64,000 nucleotides of DNA from Limnoperna fortunei (lineage: Eukaryota > Mollusca > Bivalvia > Mytilida > Modiolidae). This document shows, in pieces, positions 40,017-50,252 of this stretch; position 1 is the stretch's first letter; each line of letters starts with the position of its first letter. A model generated the notes under the pieces. That model had not been told where the DNA came from. It searched no databases and saw only the letters and a program-made list of their open reading frames with translations. The position numbers and the translations under genes are program-made. The DNA is taken from NCBI GenBank assembly GCA_944474755.1, contig OX104123.1, positions 68,937,898 to 69,001,897 on the forward strand. Direction: 5' to 3'.

Positions 40017-40248
40017 CTATAAATAACAAAACAAGATATTAAAAACTGAATTAATTGCATCTTGACATACACTTATTACACGTGTATTTATATATTTATC
40101 GGACCAATGGTACAAAACATTTATCATATCAGCAGTGCTTGAGTATCTAGCGAAATGTTAACCTTGGGTTTAGGGGAGAGGTGTCAGAGTTCAACTCTAT
40201 AATGTTGCTTTTCAGGATACGGATTTTACTGGATATCAGTACTGCCTT

Positions 40249-42513
40249 GATGAAGGACTAGGGAGGGGTCAACCCGTCTGTATGCACTATATAGCACATT
40301 GCCTAGAATTAAGGACAACGGAGGGATCACCCGTCTGTATGCACTATATAGCACATTGCCTAGAATCAAGGACAACGGAGGGATCACCCGTCTGTATGCA
40401 CTATATAGCACATTGCCTAGAATCAAGGACAACGGAGGGGTCACCCGTCTGTATGCACTATATAGCACATTGCCTAGAATTAAGGACAACGGAGGGGTCA
40501 CCCGTCTGTATGCACTATATAGCACATTGCCTAGAATTAAGGACAACGGAGGGATCACCCGTCTGTATGCACTATATAGCACATTGCCTAGAATTAAGGA
40601 CAACGGAGGGATCACCCGTCTGTATGCACTATATAGCACATTGCCTAGAATCAAGGACAACGGAGGGATCACCCGTCTGTATGCACTATATAGCACATTG
40701 CCTAGAATCAAGGACAACGGAGGGATCACCCGTCTGTATGCACTATATAGCACATTGCCTAGAATTAAGGACTAGGGAGGGATCACCCCGTCTGTATGCA
40801 CTATATAGCACATTGCCTAGAATTAAGGACTAGGGAGGGGTCACCCGTCTGTATGCACTATATAGCACATTGCCTAGAATTAAGGACTAGGGAGGGATCA
40901 CCCGTCTGTATGCACTATATAGCACATTGCCTAGAATCAAGGACAACGGAGGGATCACCCGTCTGTATGCACTATATAGCACATTGCCTAGAATTAAGGA
41001 CAACGGAGGGGTCACCCCGTCTGTATGCACTATATAGCACATTCCCTAGAATCAAGGACAACAGAGGGATCACCCGTCTATATGACCTATTTAGCACATT
41101 GTCTAGAATCAAGGACAACGGAGGGGTCACCCCGTCTGTATGCACTATATAGCACATTGCCTAGAATCAAGGACAACGGAGGGATCACCCGTCTGTATGC
41201 ACTATATAGCACATTGCCTAGAATTAAGGACAACGGAGGGATCACCCGTCTGTATGCACTATATAGCACATTGCCTAGAATTAAGGACAACGGAGGGGTC
41301 ACCCCGTCTGTATGACCTATATAGCACATTGCCTAGAATTAAGGACAACGGAGGGGTCACCCGTCTGTATGCACTATATAGCACATTGCCTAGAATCAAG
41401 GACAACGGAGGGATCACCCGTCTGTATGCACTATATAGCACATTGCCTAGAATCAAGGACAACGGAGGGATCACCCGTCTGTATGCACTATATAGCACAT
41501 TGCCTAGAATCAAGGACAACGGAGGGATCACCCGTCTGTATGCACTATATAGCACATTGCCTAGAATCAAGGACAACGGAGGGATCACCCGTCTGTATGC
41601 ACTATATAGCACATTGCCTAGAATCAAGGACAACGGAGGGGTCACCCGTCTGTATGCACTATATAGCACATTGCCTAGAATCAAGGACAACGGAGGGATC
41701 ACCCGTCTGTATGCACTATATAGCACATTGCCTAGAATTAAGGACAACGGAGGGGTCACCCCGTCTGTATGACCTATATAGCACATTGCCTAGAATTAAG
41801 GACAACGGAGGGATCACCCGTCTGTATGACCTATAAAGCACATTGCCTAGAATTAAGGACAACGGAGGGGTCACCCGTCTGTATGCACTATATAGCACAT
41901 TGCCTAGAATCAAGGACAACGGAGGGATCACCCGTCTGTATGCACTATATTGCACATTGCCTAGAATTAAGGACAACGGAGGGGTCACCCCGTCTGTATG
42001 CACTATATAGCACATTGCCTAGAATCAAGGACAACGGAGGGATCACCCGTCTGTATGCACTATATAGCACATTGCCTAGAATCAAGGACAACGGAGGGGT
42101 CACCCGTCTGTATGCACTATATAGCACATTGCCTAGAATTAAGGACAACGGAGGGATCACCCGTCTGTATGCACTATATAGCACATTGCCTAGAATTAAG
42201 GACAACGGAGGGATCACCCGTCTGTATGCACTATATAGCACATTGCCTAGAATCAAGGACAACGGAGGGATCACCCGTCTGTATGCACTATATAGCACAT
42301 TGCCTAGAATCAAGGACAACGGAGGGATCACCCGTCTGTATGCACTATATAGCACATTGCCTAGAATCAAGGACAACGGAGGGATCACCCGTCTGTATGC
42401 ACTATATAGCACATTGCCTAGAATCAAGGACAACGGAGGGATCACCCGTCTGTATGCACTATATAGCACATTGCCTAGAATTAAGGACAACGGAGGGATC
42501 ACCCGTCTGTAAC
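40249..42513. repeat. 57-bp minisatellite (~39 copies) inside intron 6
   Basis: The unit is 57 bases with occasional 58-base units (an extra C in ACCCCGTC, near 40787, 41015, 41130, 41302, 41760 and 41990). It contains CCCGTCTGTATGCACTATAT, AGCACATTGCCTAGAATCAA and GGACAACGGAGGGATCA. As 57 = 3 x 19, open frames of 19-residue repeats (for example CMHYIAHCLE) run through it on both strands. They break exactly where the 58-base units occur, so they are not genes. On the minus strand, the gene's sense, each unit holds a pyrimidine-rich stretch ending in TTGATTCTAG, which looks like a 3' splice site. Confidence 0.97.
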
Positions 42514-42694
42514 CGCTGAACAGAGGTATATCATGTAAATCTACAGCTCAGTTATATTCTTAGTTAAATTCTAGAAAATTAATGTCTTCTTCTTTTCCTC
42601 ATCGGCAATTAATTATAAGTTAGAAGTGCAATACACAAGGGAGATAATTTTTAAAGACAACTACGCATTATAAATAATTTATTATTCTACTTAC

Positions 42695-42992
42695 AATTCT
42701 TGAAAAACTCTTCTAGGTGACTGATCCCCTGTACCGGAAAACGAGAACTTTCGTTCCTTTGAAAAAGGAGAGTTAGATAATGTTGCCATCCATGACGGAC
42801 TTGGTGTAGGCGATTTGTTGACACTGGAGTCCGATTGACTGCGCATGTGTATATTTGTTAATGCAAATGGTTTAACTTTTTTCCTAGGTGATCTGTTACC
42901 AATACAATTTTCCTTTGAGGAACTACAAACACTGGCAATTTCTGTATCACTTTTAGACAACGATGTGTTCAACTTGGGTGACGTCATTTCCG
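42695..42992 (-). CDS. Exon 6: SP-rich segment with KEN motif
   Basis: Acceptor AATTTTGTTTTCAG and a strong donor GTAAGT bound the exon. It starts in phase 1 and ends in phase 2. It encodes about 99 residues rich in Ser-Pro (TSPKLN, RSPRKKVK, KSPTPSPSW, NSPFSK, QSPRR). It contains KEN in SSSKENCIGN, the form of an APC/C-Cdh1 degron, next to a basic stretch SPRKKVK that could be a nuclear localisation signal. These are short motifs and can occur by chance. The exon follows the 5' splice-site array intron and its phase fits exon 5. Confidence 0.65.
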
Positions 42993-43174
42993 CTGAAAAC
43001 AAAATTGAAAATTAAAATAAGGCAAAACAAAAAATCAAGATCAGTAATAAATTAATCATAACCCAAATATGCCACTCACAAAATTACTAAGACATGCATT
43101 TTAGCATTTTTTACGTATACAACAAGGACCCGGGGTAAAACTTGCATAGGGCCCTTAATATAAATACACCCTTA

Positions 43175-44634
43175 GGCCACACCAATTTAATTTCTTGTTC
43201 TTCGGATTTTTGTCATTTTAAAATGGGGCGAGCGAGCGAAATAATAATTTAAATATTATTATTTTGATTTTCAAAAAACCATAGGCGAACAGAAAAATTT
43301 GGAGCGAGCGATAACATTTTTTTATTTTTATTTTTTTTTAATAAGAAAATGTACTTTCATGAATGTATATATTCGTAAAATATTCAGTTTCCTTGTGATG
43401 TTCTTTCAGAATTGAGCATACTACATGTATATGCTTACCTGAATTTAACAAAAGCATGTAAATGAATAAATGAATTATATTTTGTAATTATGGGTTCATC
43501 ATTCAAAGTATGTTCAATAAATTGCACCTTTATTTTAAACAATTCAGTATTGTAGGTCATATCCAAGATACTACATGTATAACTTTCAAAGCATTAGAGA
43601 CACCTGGAAGCAAAAGAATGCCTGTCACATCTTCATTTGCAAAAACAAATGCAATTTTTTTAGACCTTAAAAAATGCACAACTGACTACAATGTTCATCA
43701 TTTTTTTATGAAGATTTCTAGAGGAATGAATTTTAAAATGTCATAAAATAAGTTATATCCCATTCATTGTGTTTGCCTTAATATTCCCATTTAGTGAGAC
43801 TTCGCCTTTTGATCGAACAGCCAAAGACAATCCAAAATTATCGATACATGGTGTCCAATGTCCAAGATTTTAGAGAAAAAGTTCAAGTCCAAGCAGTGAT
43901 ATGAAAAATGTCATTAAGACAACTACAAATTCAAACAGTTATATGCTGACTCTAAATAAAAATTACTTAAACTTTTCCACAAATAACACTGAACAACCAT
44001 TACCAGTAATTTCATTCTCTTTTTTTTCATGTTGGACATATCACAACCCTTGCAACAATGTCAACAAATTTAATAAGCTACAACATTGTAGTTTCTGTGG
44101 TCAAAAATTTATCTCAAAGAGTCAGTAGAATTAAGTTTTTTGGTCATCTGTCAATCCTGCTCCAACAGCATATCTACTATAAATACAAATATTACTCAGG
44201 AATTTTTATTTCAAATTTTTGATTCAAATGTTCCCGTATCCTCATTTCGTTTATTATGTCGGCGCTAAGTTTGAAATCTTTGATTTCAACACATCTTTGA
44301 AAAAGCTGTGCTGACGCACCACCACTGAAATAAATCGCCGTGTTTTGGACAACCATGCATCTCTTTATGACAAATATCCACACTACTAAAACGACATTGT
44401 TGTTTCTTTTGGTTTCCTTTTTCAAAATACATCAATATTTTTGTTTGTGATGCAATACAACGGCATGTAACATCAAGCGCTAACAAGATTACGATTTCCA
44501 AGAGTAAAATAAAAAAAATTCCGGACAACTTTCCGGGAGCGGGGGGCGGAATTTTTTTATTATTATTATTTTTTCGATTTCGATAAAATATGTGCGGTCG
44601 GGTCCGTAGAACAAGAAATTTATTTGGTGTGGCC
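43175..44634. mobile_element. Non-autonomous Harbinger-like DNA transposon
   Basis: Terminal inverted repeats of about 31 bases: GGCCACACCAATTTAATTTC at the left, and at the right end, read on the minus strand, GGCCACACCAAATAAATTTC; both continue TTGTTCT-CGGA. The element is flanked by the trinucleotide TTA on both sides (43172-43174 and 44635-44637), the target duplication typical of PIF/Harbinger. Length is ~1.46 kb; internal frames are short and show no transposase, so it would be mobilised in trans. It sits in intron 5 of the minus-strand gene. Confidence 0.6.
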
Positions 44635-44640
44635 TTACTG

Positions 44641-44700
44641 GACTTAAAGAGATTGCGGGTTCGAGCCTCACATTAGAAGGATGCTCAGTGGTAGTCGTTA
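44641..44700 (+). mobile_element. SINE head fragment
   Basis: GATTGCGGGTTCGAGCCTCA at 44651-44670 matches the B-box region of the SINE at 38670-38919 almost exactly. It ends after ATGCTCAGTGG and lacks the SINE body and tail. It lies directly next to the right end of the Harbinger-like element. Confidence 0.55.
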
Positions 44701-44728
44701 TAGGATCATTTAAGCAAAAATGTTTTAC

Positions 44729-45700
44729 CTTGTAGCAACTTGTCCACTACTTGGCGGTACCTACCTTGTACTAACTTGTCCACTACTCGGCGGTACTAAC
44801 CTTGTACTAATTTGTCCACTGCTCGGCGGTACCTACCTTGTACTAACTTGTCCACTACTCGGCGGTACCTACCTTGTACTAACTCGTCCACTGCTCGGCG
44901 GTACTTACCTTGTACTAACTCGTCCACTGCTCGGCGGTACTTACCTTGTACTAACTCGCCCACTGCTCGGAGGTACCTACCTTGTACTAACTCGTCCACG
45001 GCTCCGCGGTACTAACCTTGTACTAACTCGTCCACTGCTCGGCGGTACCTACCTTGTTCTAACTCGTCCACTGCTCGGCGGTACCTACTTTGTACTAACT
45101 TTTCCACTGCTCCTCGGTACTAACCTTGTACTAACTCGTCCACTGCTCGGCGGTACCTACCTTGTACTAACTCGTCCACTGCTCCTCGATACTAACCTTG
45201 TACTAACTCGTCCACTGCTCGGAGGTACCTACCTTGTACTAACTCGTCCACGGCTCCGCGGTACTAACCTTGTTCTAACTCGTCCACTGCTCGGCGGTAC
45301 CTACCTTATACTAACTCGTCCACTGCTCGGCGGTACCTACCTTGTACTAACTCGTCCACTGCTCCTCGATACTAACCTTGTACTAACTCGTCCACTGCTC
45401 GGCGGTATTTTACCTTGTACTAACTCGTCCACTGCTCGGAGGTACCTACCTTGTACTAACTCGTCCACGGCTCCGCGGTACTAACCTTGTACTAACTCGT
45501 CCACTGCTCGGCGGTACCTACCTTGTTCTAACTCGTCCACTGCTCGGCGGTACCTACCTTGTACTAACTTTTCCACTGCTCTTCGGTACTAACCTTGCAC
45601 TAACTCGTCCACTGCTCGGCGTTACCTACCTTGTACTAACTCGTCCACTGCTCCTCGATACTAACCTTGTACTAACTCGTCCACTGCTCGGCGATACTCG
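44729..45700 (-). repeat. 36-bp minisatellite of exon-5 ends and 5' splice sites (27 donors)
   Basis: Read on the gene's strand, each 36-base unit is CGCCGAGCAGTGGACGAG then TTAGTACAAG, followed by GTAGGTAC, GTTAGTAC or GTAAGTAC. This is the last part of exon 5 plus its donor. I count 27 donor-like junctions from 45666 down to 44729: 14 GTAGGT, 9 GTTAGT, 2 GTAAGT and 2 GTAAAA. Spacing is 36 except for one 37-base unit near 45405. The final junction, CTACAAG/GTAAAACA, leads into unique intron sequence. Units with GTAGGT or GTAAGT stay open (RYRRAVDELVQG period of 12 residues). Units with GTTAGT contain an in-frame TAG. Confidence 0.9.
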
Positions 45701-46187
45701 TCATATGGTATAGTCACTTCTAGCACAGCTGTAGGACAATCATACTTCATTTTTAGTTTCTCACTTAAAAAAGAATCATTCAGTATCGCTTTTAATTCTC
45801 CCGACGAATACATGTTCCATAAATTATCCAAAGCGTTTAAAGTTGGACAATTTATTAAGAATATTATACTCCCGGAAAATATATCCTCAATAATCCGACC
45901 AAATTTACACATCGACTTAATGCCACATAGAACCTTCACAGAGTCAAATATCTGTTCTCTAGTCTCTGTGGCCTCGTTATGAAATCTATCCAATGAATGT
46001 TCACTGGAATCCATACGTCTGATCTTCTGATATGCATCACGTGCCATTTCCAAAATGGCATTTTCAATTTTAGCACAACTACAATTTTTACCTCCAGAAT
46101 GTTGAACTTTTCTCAAAGCATTCTGTATGCATTGTGATTTGCGTGAAACCTCGTCTTCTTCGCAGTTAACACAAACTTCTAAATCTC
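45666..46187 (-). CDS. Exon 5: compact domain, possible TRADD-N-like fold
   Basis: The acceptor is TCAATTACTTGTAG. The first two bases complete a Gly codon from exon 4. The exon encodes 174 residues: a Cys-containing start (VCVNCEEDE, later NCSCAK), predicted helices around AKIENAILEMARDAYQKI, and a segment GSIIFLINCPTLNALDNLW then MYSSGELKAIL and VLEVTIPYDEYRRAVDELV. That last pattern (hydrophobic strand with Cys, helix ending YxxGxL, strand VxI) recalls the N-terminal domain of the adaptor TRADD and similar domains in invertebrate immune proteins. The match is from memory and weak. The exon's 3' end lies inside the 36-bp array and is drawn at the first donor. If that donor is not used, TAG follows one codon later. 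Confidence 0.7.
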
Positions 46188-46498
46188 CTACAAGTAATTG
46201 AAAATATGTCCTAATTTAAAGATGTACAATTCCATAAAGCTATTAGTTAGAGGAATTAATGACGCATTGAAGTTATTATCAAATTCTAATATGACGTGCC
46301 AAAACCACTTCGAGTCCACACCGGGTGTAAAACGAGTACATATTCATAATCAACACTCTTTATGGCGACGTCATAGTAAGACTTTTCAAATATTTTAACG
46401 ACGTCACAATGAATGTTTCCTAAATGGCCAACAAGTCCTGCAACCCAAAGGTAACGTTGTTAAAAAAGTTAATATATATGCTCTTTTAGAATCGAACT

Positions 46499-46636
46499 AA
46501 TTAATTGGGGGCAAGAATATATACTAATCCTACCACGGGTTGGCCCCTTTATGCCCACATTTTAACCTCGCTATCGCACGGGGCATAACGTCCAACCGGT
46601 GGTAAAATCAGTATATATTCGTGCCCCATTTAATTA
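46499..46636. mobile_element. 138-bp fold-back element in intron 4
   Basis: Left arm AATTGGGGGCAAGAATATAT then ACTAATCCTACCACGGGTTGG pairs with the right arm, whose reverse complement reads AAATGGGGCACGAATATATA then CTGATTTTACCACCGGTTGG. The arms are about 57 bases and roughly three-quarters identical, around a ~25-base centre. No coding capacity. It looks like a small MITE or fold-back repeat. Confidence 0.7.
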
Positions 46637-46946
46637 CTTCTTAATTAATCTTCTGTTGAACTAAGCGCAAATTTTATTGTGACGTCATTTCCGGTATATG
46701 TTTGTACACATTTTAAAAGTAGTTTGACATTCAGATCACAAAGGCCGATAAATAAATAGCAAACATCCCTTATATTACCTATAGACCCTTGAAGTTCGCC
46801 AGTACATAAAACTAACTATGGTAAATGTTGGGATAAACGAACGAAACAAATAAATACGACTTACATTGCCGCAATAATAAACTCAAAACTTTTATTTATA
46901 AACAGTAAATACATTGACATATAAAAGACCGAGATTTTCCGATGAA

Positions 46947-47396
46947 CAGGCTTTCAAGCTACTTTTTGCAAAAAATAAGGGCTTTTTTTAGGGCTAAATT
47001 CTCAAAAATAAGGGCTAATTTTAGGAATTTTTAGGGGTTTTTAAACAAAAATAAGGGATAAAATGTGCTATTGTCTAATGATTTAAGACTGAAAAATTAG
47101 ATTTACACACCATTTTGGGCACAGAACAATGATACAAAAGTTAATTACCAATTCAGAAGACCATTTGGATGACCATCAAATAGTCTCCTGGGTGGCAATG
47201 CATATTTCTGAAAGTATACTAAAGCTAGCTTCATTTCACTTTAATCTATTTTTTGAAATTTTGAAAATTAAAAAAATTAGGATTTTAACAAAAAAAAATA
47301 GGGCTTTTTTAGGATTTTACAGCTTTAATTAGGAATTTTAGGGCTGTTGTAAAAAATAAGGAAAATTAGGAAAATAAGGGCCCGCTTGAAAGCCTG
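46947..47396. mobile_element. 450-bp MITE with CAGGCTTTCAAGC ends
   Basis: Starts CAGGCTTTCAAGC and ends with its exact reverse complement GCTTGAAAGCCTG. The interior is a run of related short phrases (AAATAAGGGC, TTTTTAGGGCT, AATTAGGAATTTTAGGG) rich in T, A and G. Flanking ATGAA and AATGAA are similar but do not form a clean 8-base duplication, so an hAT assignment is only possible. It lies in intron 4. A short open frame inside is part of the element. Confidence 0.65.
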
Positions 47397-47825
47397 AATG
47401 AAACAATTTCCGGTAAATCACATGTGAAATAAATTCAGTTCTTTCACTCCTTTCACGTGACGTCACAATGTTTGTCCTTAAGGACGTCGCTAGCAAACAT
47501 TGACACGCAATGACATTCAAAGTTGAATAGACAAGAAAATTAATCGCGCTTGAATGTTGAAAATATGATCACTTGTTCAGAAACTATTTCAGATTTAACT
47601 CGTGCGCGGAACGCTGAACAAGTTCCGGCCATTTGTTTAATCTGAAGCGTCAGTCTGTTACGCTCGTAATCATTTTTTCAATATTTACTGCGCAATCGAT
47701 TATCCTATTAGTATTTTATTTAATCTATCAATAATATATAAATGGATACAGACTATGTAATATAAAAAGTTCGTTAATTTAAATTTTAATGTATTAACTG
47801 TATCGCATTTGATTGAAAAAAATAC

Positions 47826-48098
47826 CTCGTTTTCGTTTTCTACTTCCTTCCCGTTGATACCGCGTAGACGAATGAGAACATTCGGGATCATTACAGTTGT
47901 AGGTATAGTTATCGGACCGTTTCTGGTGACAGGAAGATTCCGGTAAAACCTGTTCTTTGTATATTGGGTAGTTATCTTCATTTAAATCTGTTTTGTCTTC
48001 TTCAAAGCGAGGCTTAAACATTTCCAGCAAAATATCTTGAAGGTCGTTGGTACATTGAAGGTCATCGCCATATTGCTGTTTACGTGCAGTTTGTTTTC
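47826..48098 (-). CDS. Exon 4: acidic then basic linker segment
   Basis: Bounded by acceptor TTTTATTTCACAG and donor GAG/GTATTT; phase 1 at both ends; 91 codons. It starts GKQTARKQQYGDD, passes through an acidic stretch (RFEEDKTDLNEDN) and a Cys/His-bearing part (SSCHQKRSDN, CNDPECSHSS), and ends in a basic cluster GSRKRKR that could act as a nuclear localisation signal. No known domain recognised. Confidence 0.7.
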
Positions 48099-48179
48099 CT
48101 GTGAAATAAAACACCAAACTTGTTACTTGTCAGTTGTTTAACTAGCAAAAACACATTTTTTATCTGTCCAATTAGTTTT

Positions 48180-48325
48180 CAGTCGTTCAATGAAATTGAC
48201 CGACTTAAATCAATCATTCACTGTCAAATTAATCGTCCACCGAGTTTGACTGACTTAAATCAATCATTCACTAATCGTTCACCGAGTTTGACCGACTTAA
48301 TCGTTCACCATGTCGTTCGTCGGTC
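48180..48325. repeat. Short tandem repeat in intron 3, three copies
   Basis: Three successive copies, shortening from ~50 to ~26 bases, built on GTTTGACCGACTTAAATCAA and CATTCACTAATCGTTCACC. They lie between exons 3 and 4. Confidence 0.75.
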
Positions 48326-48461
48326 GACTCTTACATCATTCAGTGGGTGTTAATGTTTCTTATATCATTCCTTTAATAAGTTTGACTGAAAAGACAATAT
48401 ATCGTTCAGAAGAAAACTAAAAAATGTGAAAAAAAACAATGGCGAATTCAAAATACCATAC

Positions 48462-50252
48462 CTTTAAAAGAAATTGGTTGCAGGTTATCTACAAAGAGCC
48501 GTCTACGAGCATCATAACATGATTTCTCGTCACGTGACTCGTATGAGCGATTCTCCACACAACATCTTCGTGGGTTACTTTGCACATTTTCGCATTTTGA
48601 TGGAGAAAAAACATCATTTTCCAATAGAAAATCTTCTTTCATTTTATCTTCAATTAACATATTTTTCAAGAATTCTCTCATTTCAGCTGGACTTGAGATT
48701 GAACGGTAAACGCTCCGAACTCTTTCGCGGACTTTTTCTATTTCATGCTTAGAGGGAGATAACTCTATAGCACTGTATGACCGGATATACCTATCCACCG
48801 CACAATTTATAATCACCTCATCAACACATCTCTTGTCTCGTATGCAAGAGTCAGATTGAAAGTTGAACGAGGACATTTTATTTTGAACGTAACTATTTTT
48901 CTGTTGATTGGATAACGACTCATTAGAATTTGAAAACGAGGTTGACCTATTTAAGGTAGACTGCTTTTCTGTGGATAATACTGGTCGGTACGTTGCGATT
49001 TTTTCTATTCTATCTGAAATGGATTCTGGATATGTATTGTGTGATGAATTTGGTGAAGCTCTCTCATAGATGTTTTTTGAATCAGGCGAACATTGCCATG
49101 AGCAACAAGGTTTCGCCTGAATTGATGTTGAGCGATTTGATGGAGATTCACAGGCGAACCTAGGACTAGGCAAGTTCTGTTCAAATGTTTTTGGAGTACT
49201 GTCAAATCTTGGTTTAAATGCTGCTCTTACAATCTGCGGACTAAACAGTACAGGATTAGTTGTGACAGGACTGGAAGGAAAAATGAAACCCTTCTCATTT
49301 ATTTTTAGTGGAGAAGTGTTTGACACAGTTGATTGCCTGGTTATTACATTCTTTGTATGTTCTTTCCGGAACATTCTACTTAATAAAGAGTGATGACGTT
49401 CGGAATATGTCTGCTTTGACCAATCACGTGATGCGTTGACATTCAATGTTTCATCTACATCAGAAGAAGGCTCGTTCAGTGAGATATTTATAGGGGAATC
49501 CATGGATATAATATTAGCAGAAGTTTCTTTGTTTTTAATAACCCTTTCAGACGTTGGTTGTTTACCACCAGTATCTGTAGTAGTTGCCATGGATACTACA
49601 TGCGCAGGTATAATATTAGATACGGTTGACGGCTGTATATTAGAACACGTAGTTTTTGTAGATGTCGGTATAAAGTCGGTAATAGAGTTAGGGTTTGGGC
49701 TGGCTACTACCCATTTTAGGTTTTTTGTATAGGGTGTTTCCTGTACGTTTGCTATAGAGTTTGTTTTGGAAAATCTTTGTGCCTGAGAAATATCAGGATT
49801 ATTTAGATCTCCTCTTTTCATAGGATCAAACAATCGGTCTGCATAACTATTCGGAACTCTCCTCTCAGTATGCTCAGTGACATCTAAATTACTCATTGTT
49901 TCGCTTGATTGACGTCGTTCGACCAATTCGACCGGTTCATGGTTTGGTACATCTAAACATTCAGTCATTGTTGTTTCTATACTAAGTATACTATCTCTTA
50001 CACGGTCGCCATGTTTTGAAACTTTATCAACTGTATAGACAAATTCTTTATTATTTGAACTATCCACGTAATCCATTGGGATATTTGATAAATTCCGTCT
50101 ACCTTCCGGATAAGACTCTAGATTTCGCTTCGATGGATAGTTCTGAGTGCGATTGTCAATTGATTCGTTAGAGTCTGTAGATATCTGTCTTTTGGGTTTT
50201 GGGGGTTCTTTTAACGGGAATGGTTCATATGACGTATGCAATGATTCTTCTT
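48462..50252 (-). CDS. Exon 3: 597-codon disordered central exon
   Basis: Acceptor AATCATTCTACTTGCAG and donor AAAG/GTATGG; phase 1 at both ends. The frame also runs on upstream to 50370, but that part reads across the acceptor into a hydrophobic stretch and is treated as intron. The exon encodes a Ser/Thr/Asn-rich, low-hydrophobicity protein with about a dozen SP sites (LPSPRF, ELSPSK, FSPSK, TSPLK) and a basic start (KPKRQ). Its last quarter looks more structured: KRCVDEVIINCAVDRYIRS, then a charged helix HEIEKVRERVRSVYRS and PAEMREFLKNMLIEDK. A D-box-like RRLFVDNL is near the end. Size, composition and the absence of stops in nearly 1.8 kb make this the firmest coding segment in the window. 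Confidence 0.82.

Noticed and set aside
40226..42519. Many overlapping 19-residue-repeat frames across the 57-bp array
   Set aside because: Frames exist on both strands, break at each 58-base unit, and the array lies within an intron of a better-supported gene.
44720..45484. Plus-strand 254-codon frame of YLVLTRPLLGGT repeats
   Set aside because: It is the reverse reading of the 36-bp splice-donor array; the minus strand carries the exon and the donor sites.
47560..47640. ACTTGTTCAG / CTGAACAAGT inverted pair as a possible element
   Set aside because: Only 10 bases pair, with no matching flanks or target duplication; it can be chance in AT-rich sequence.
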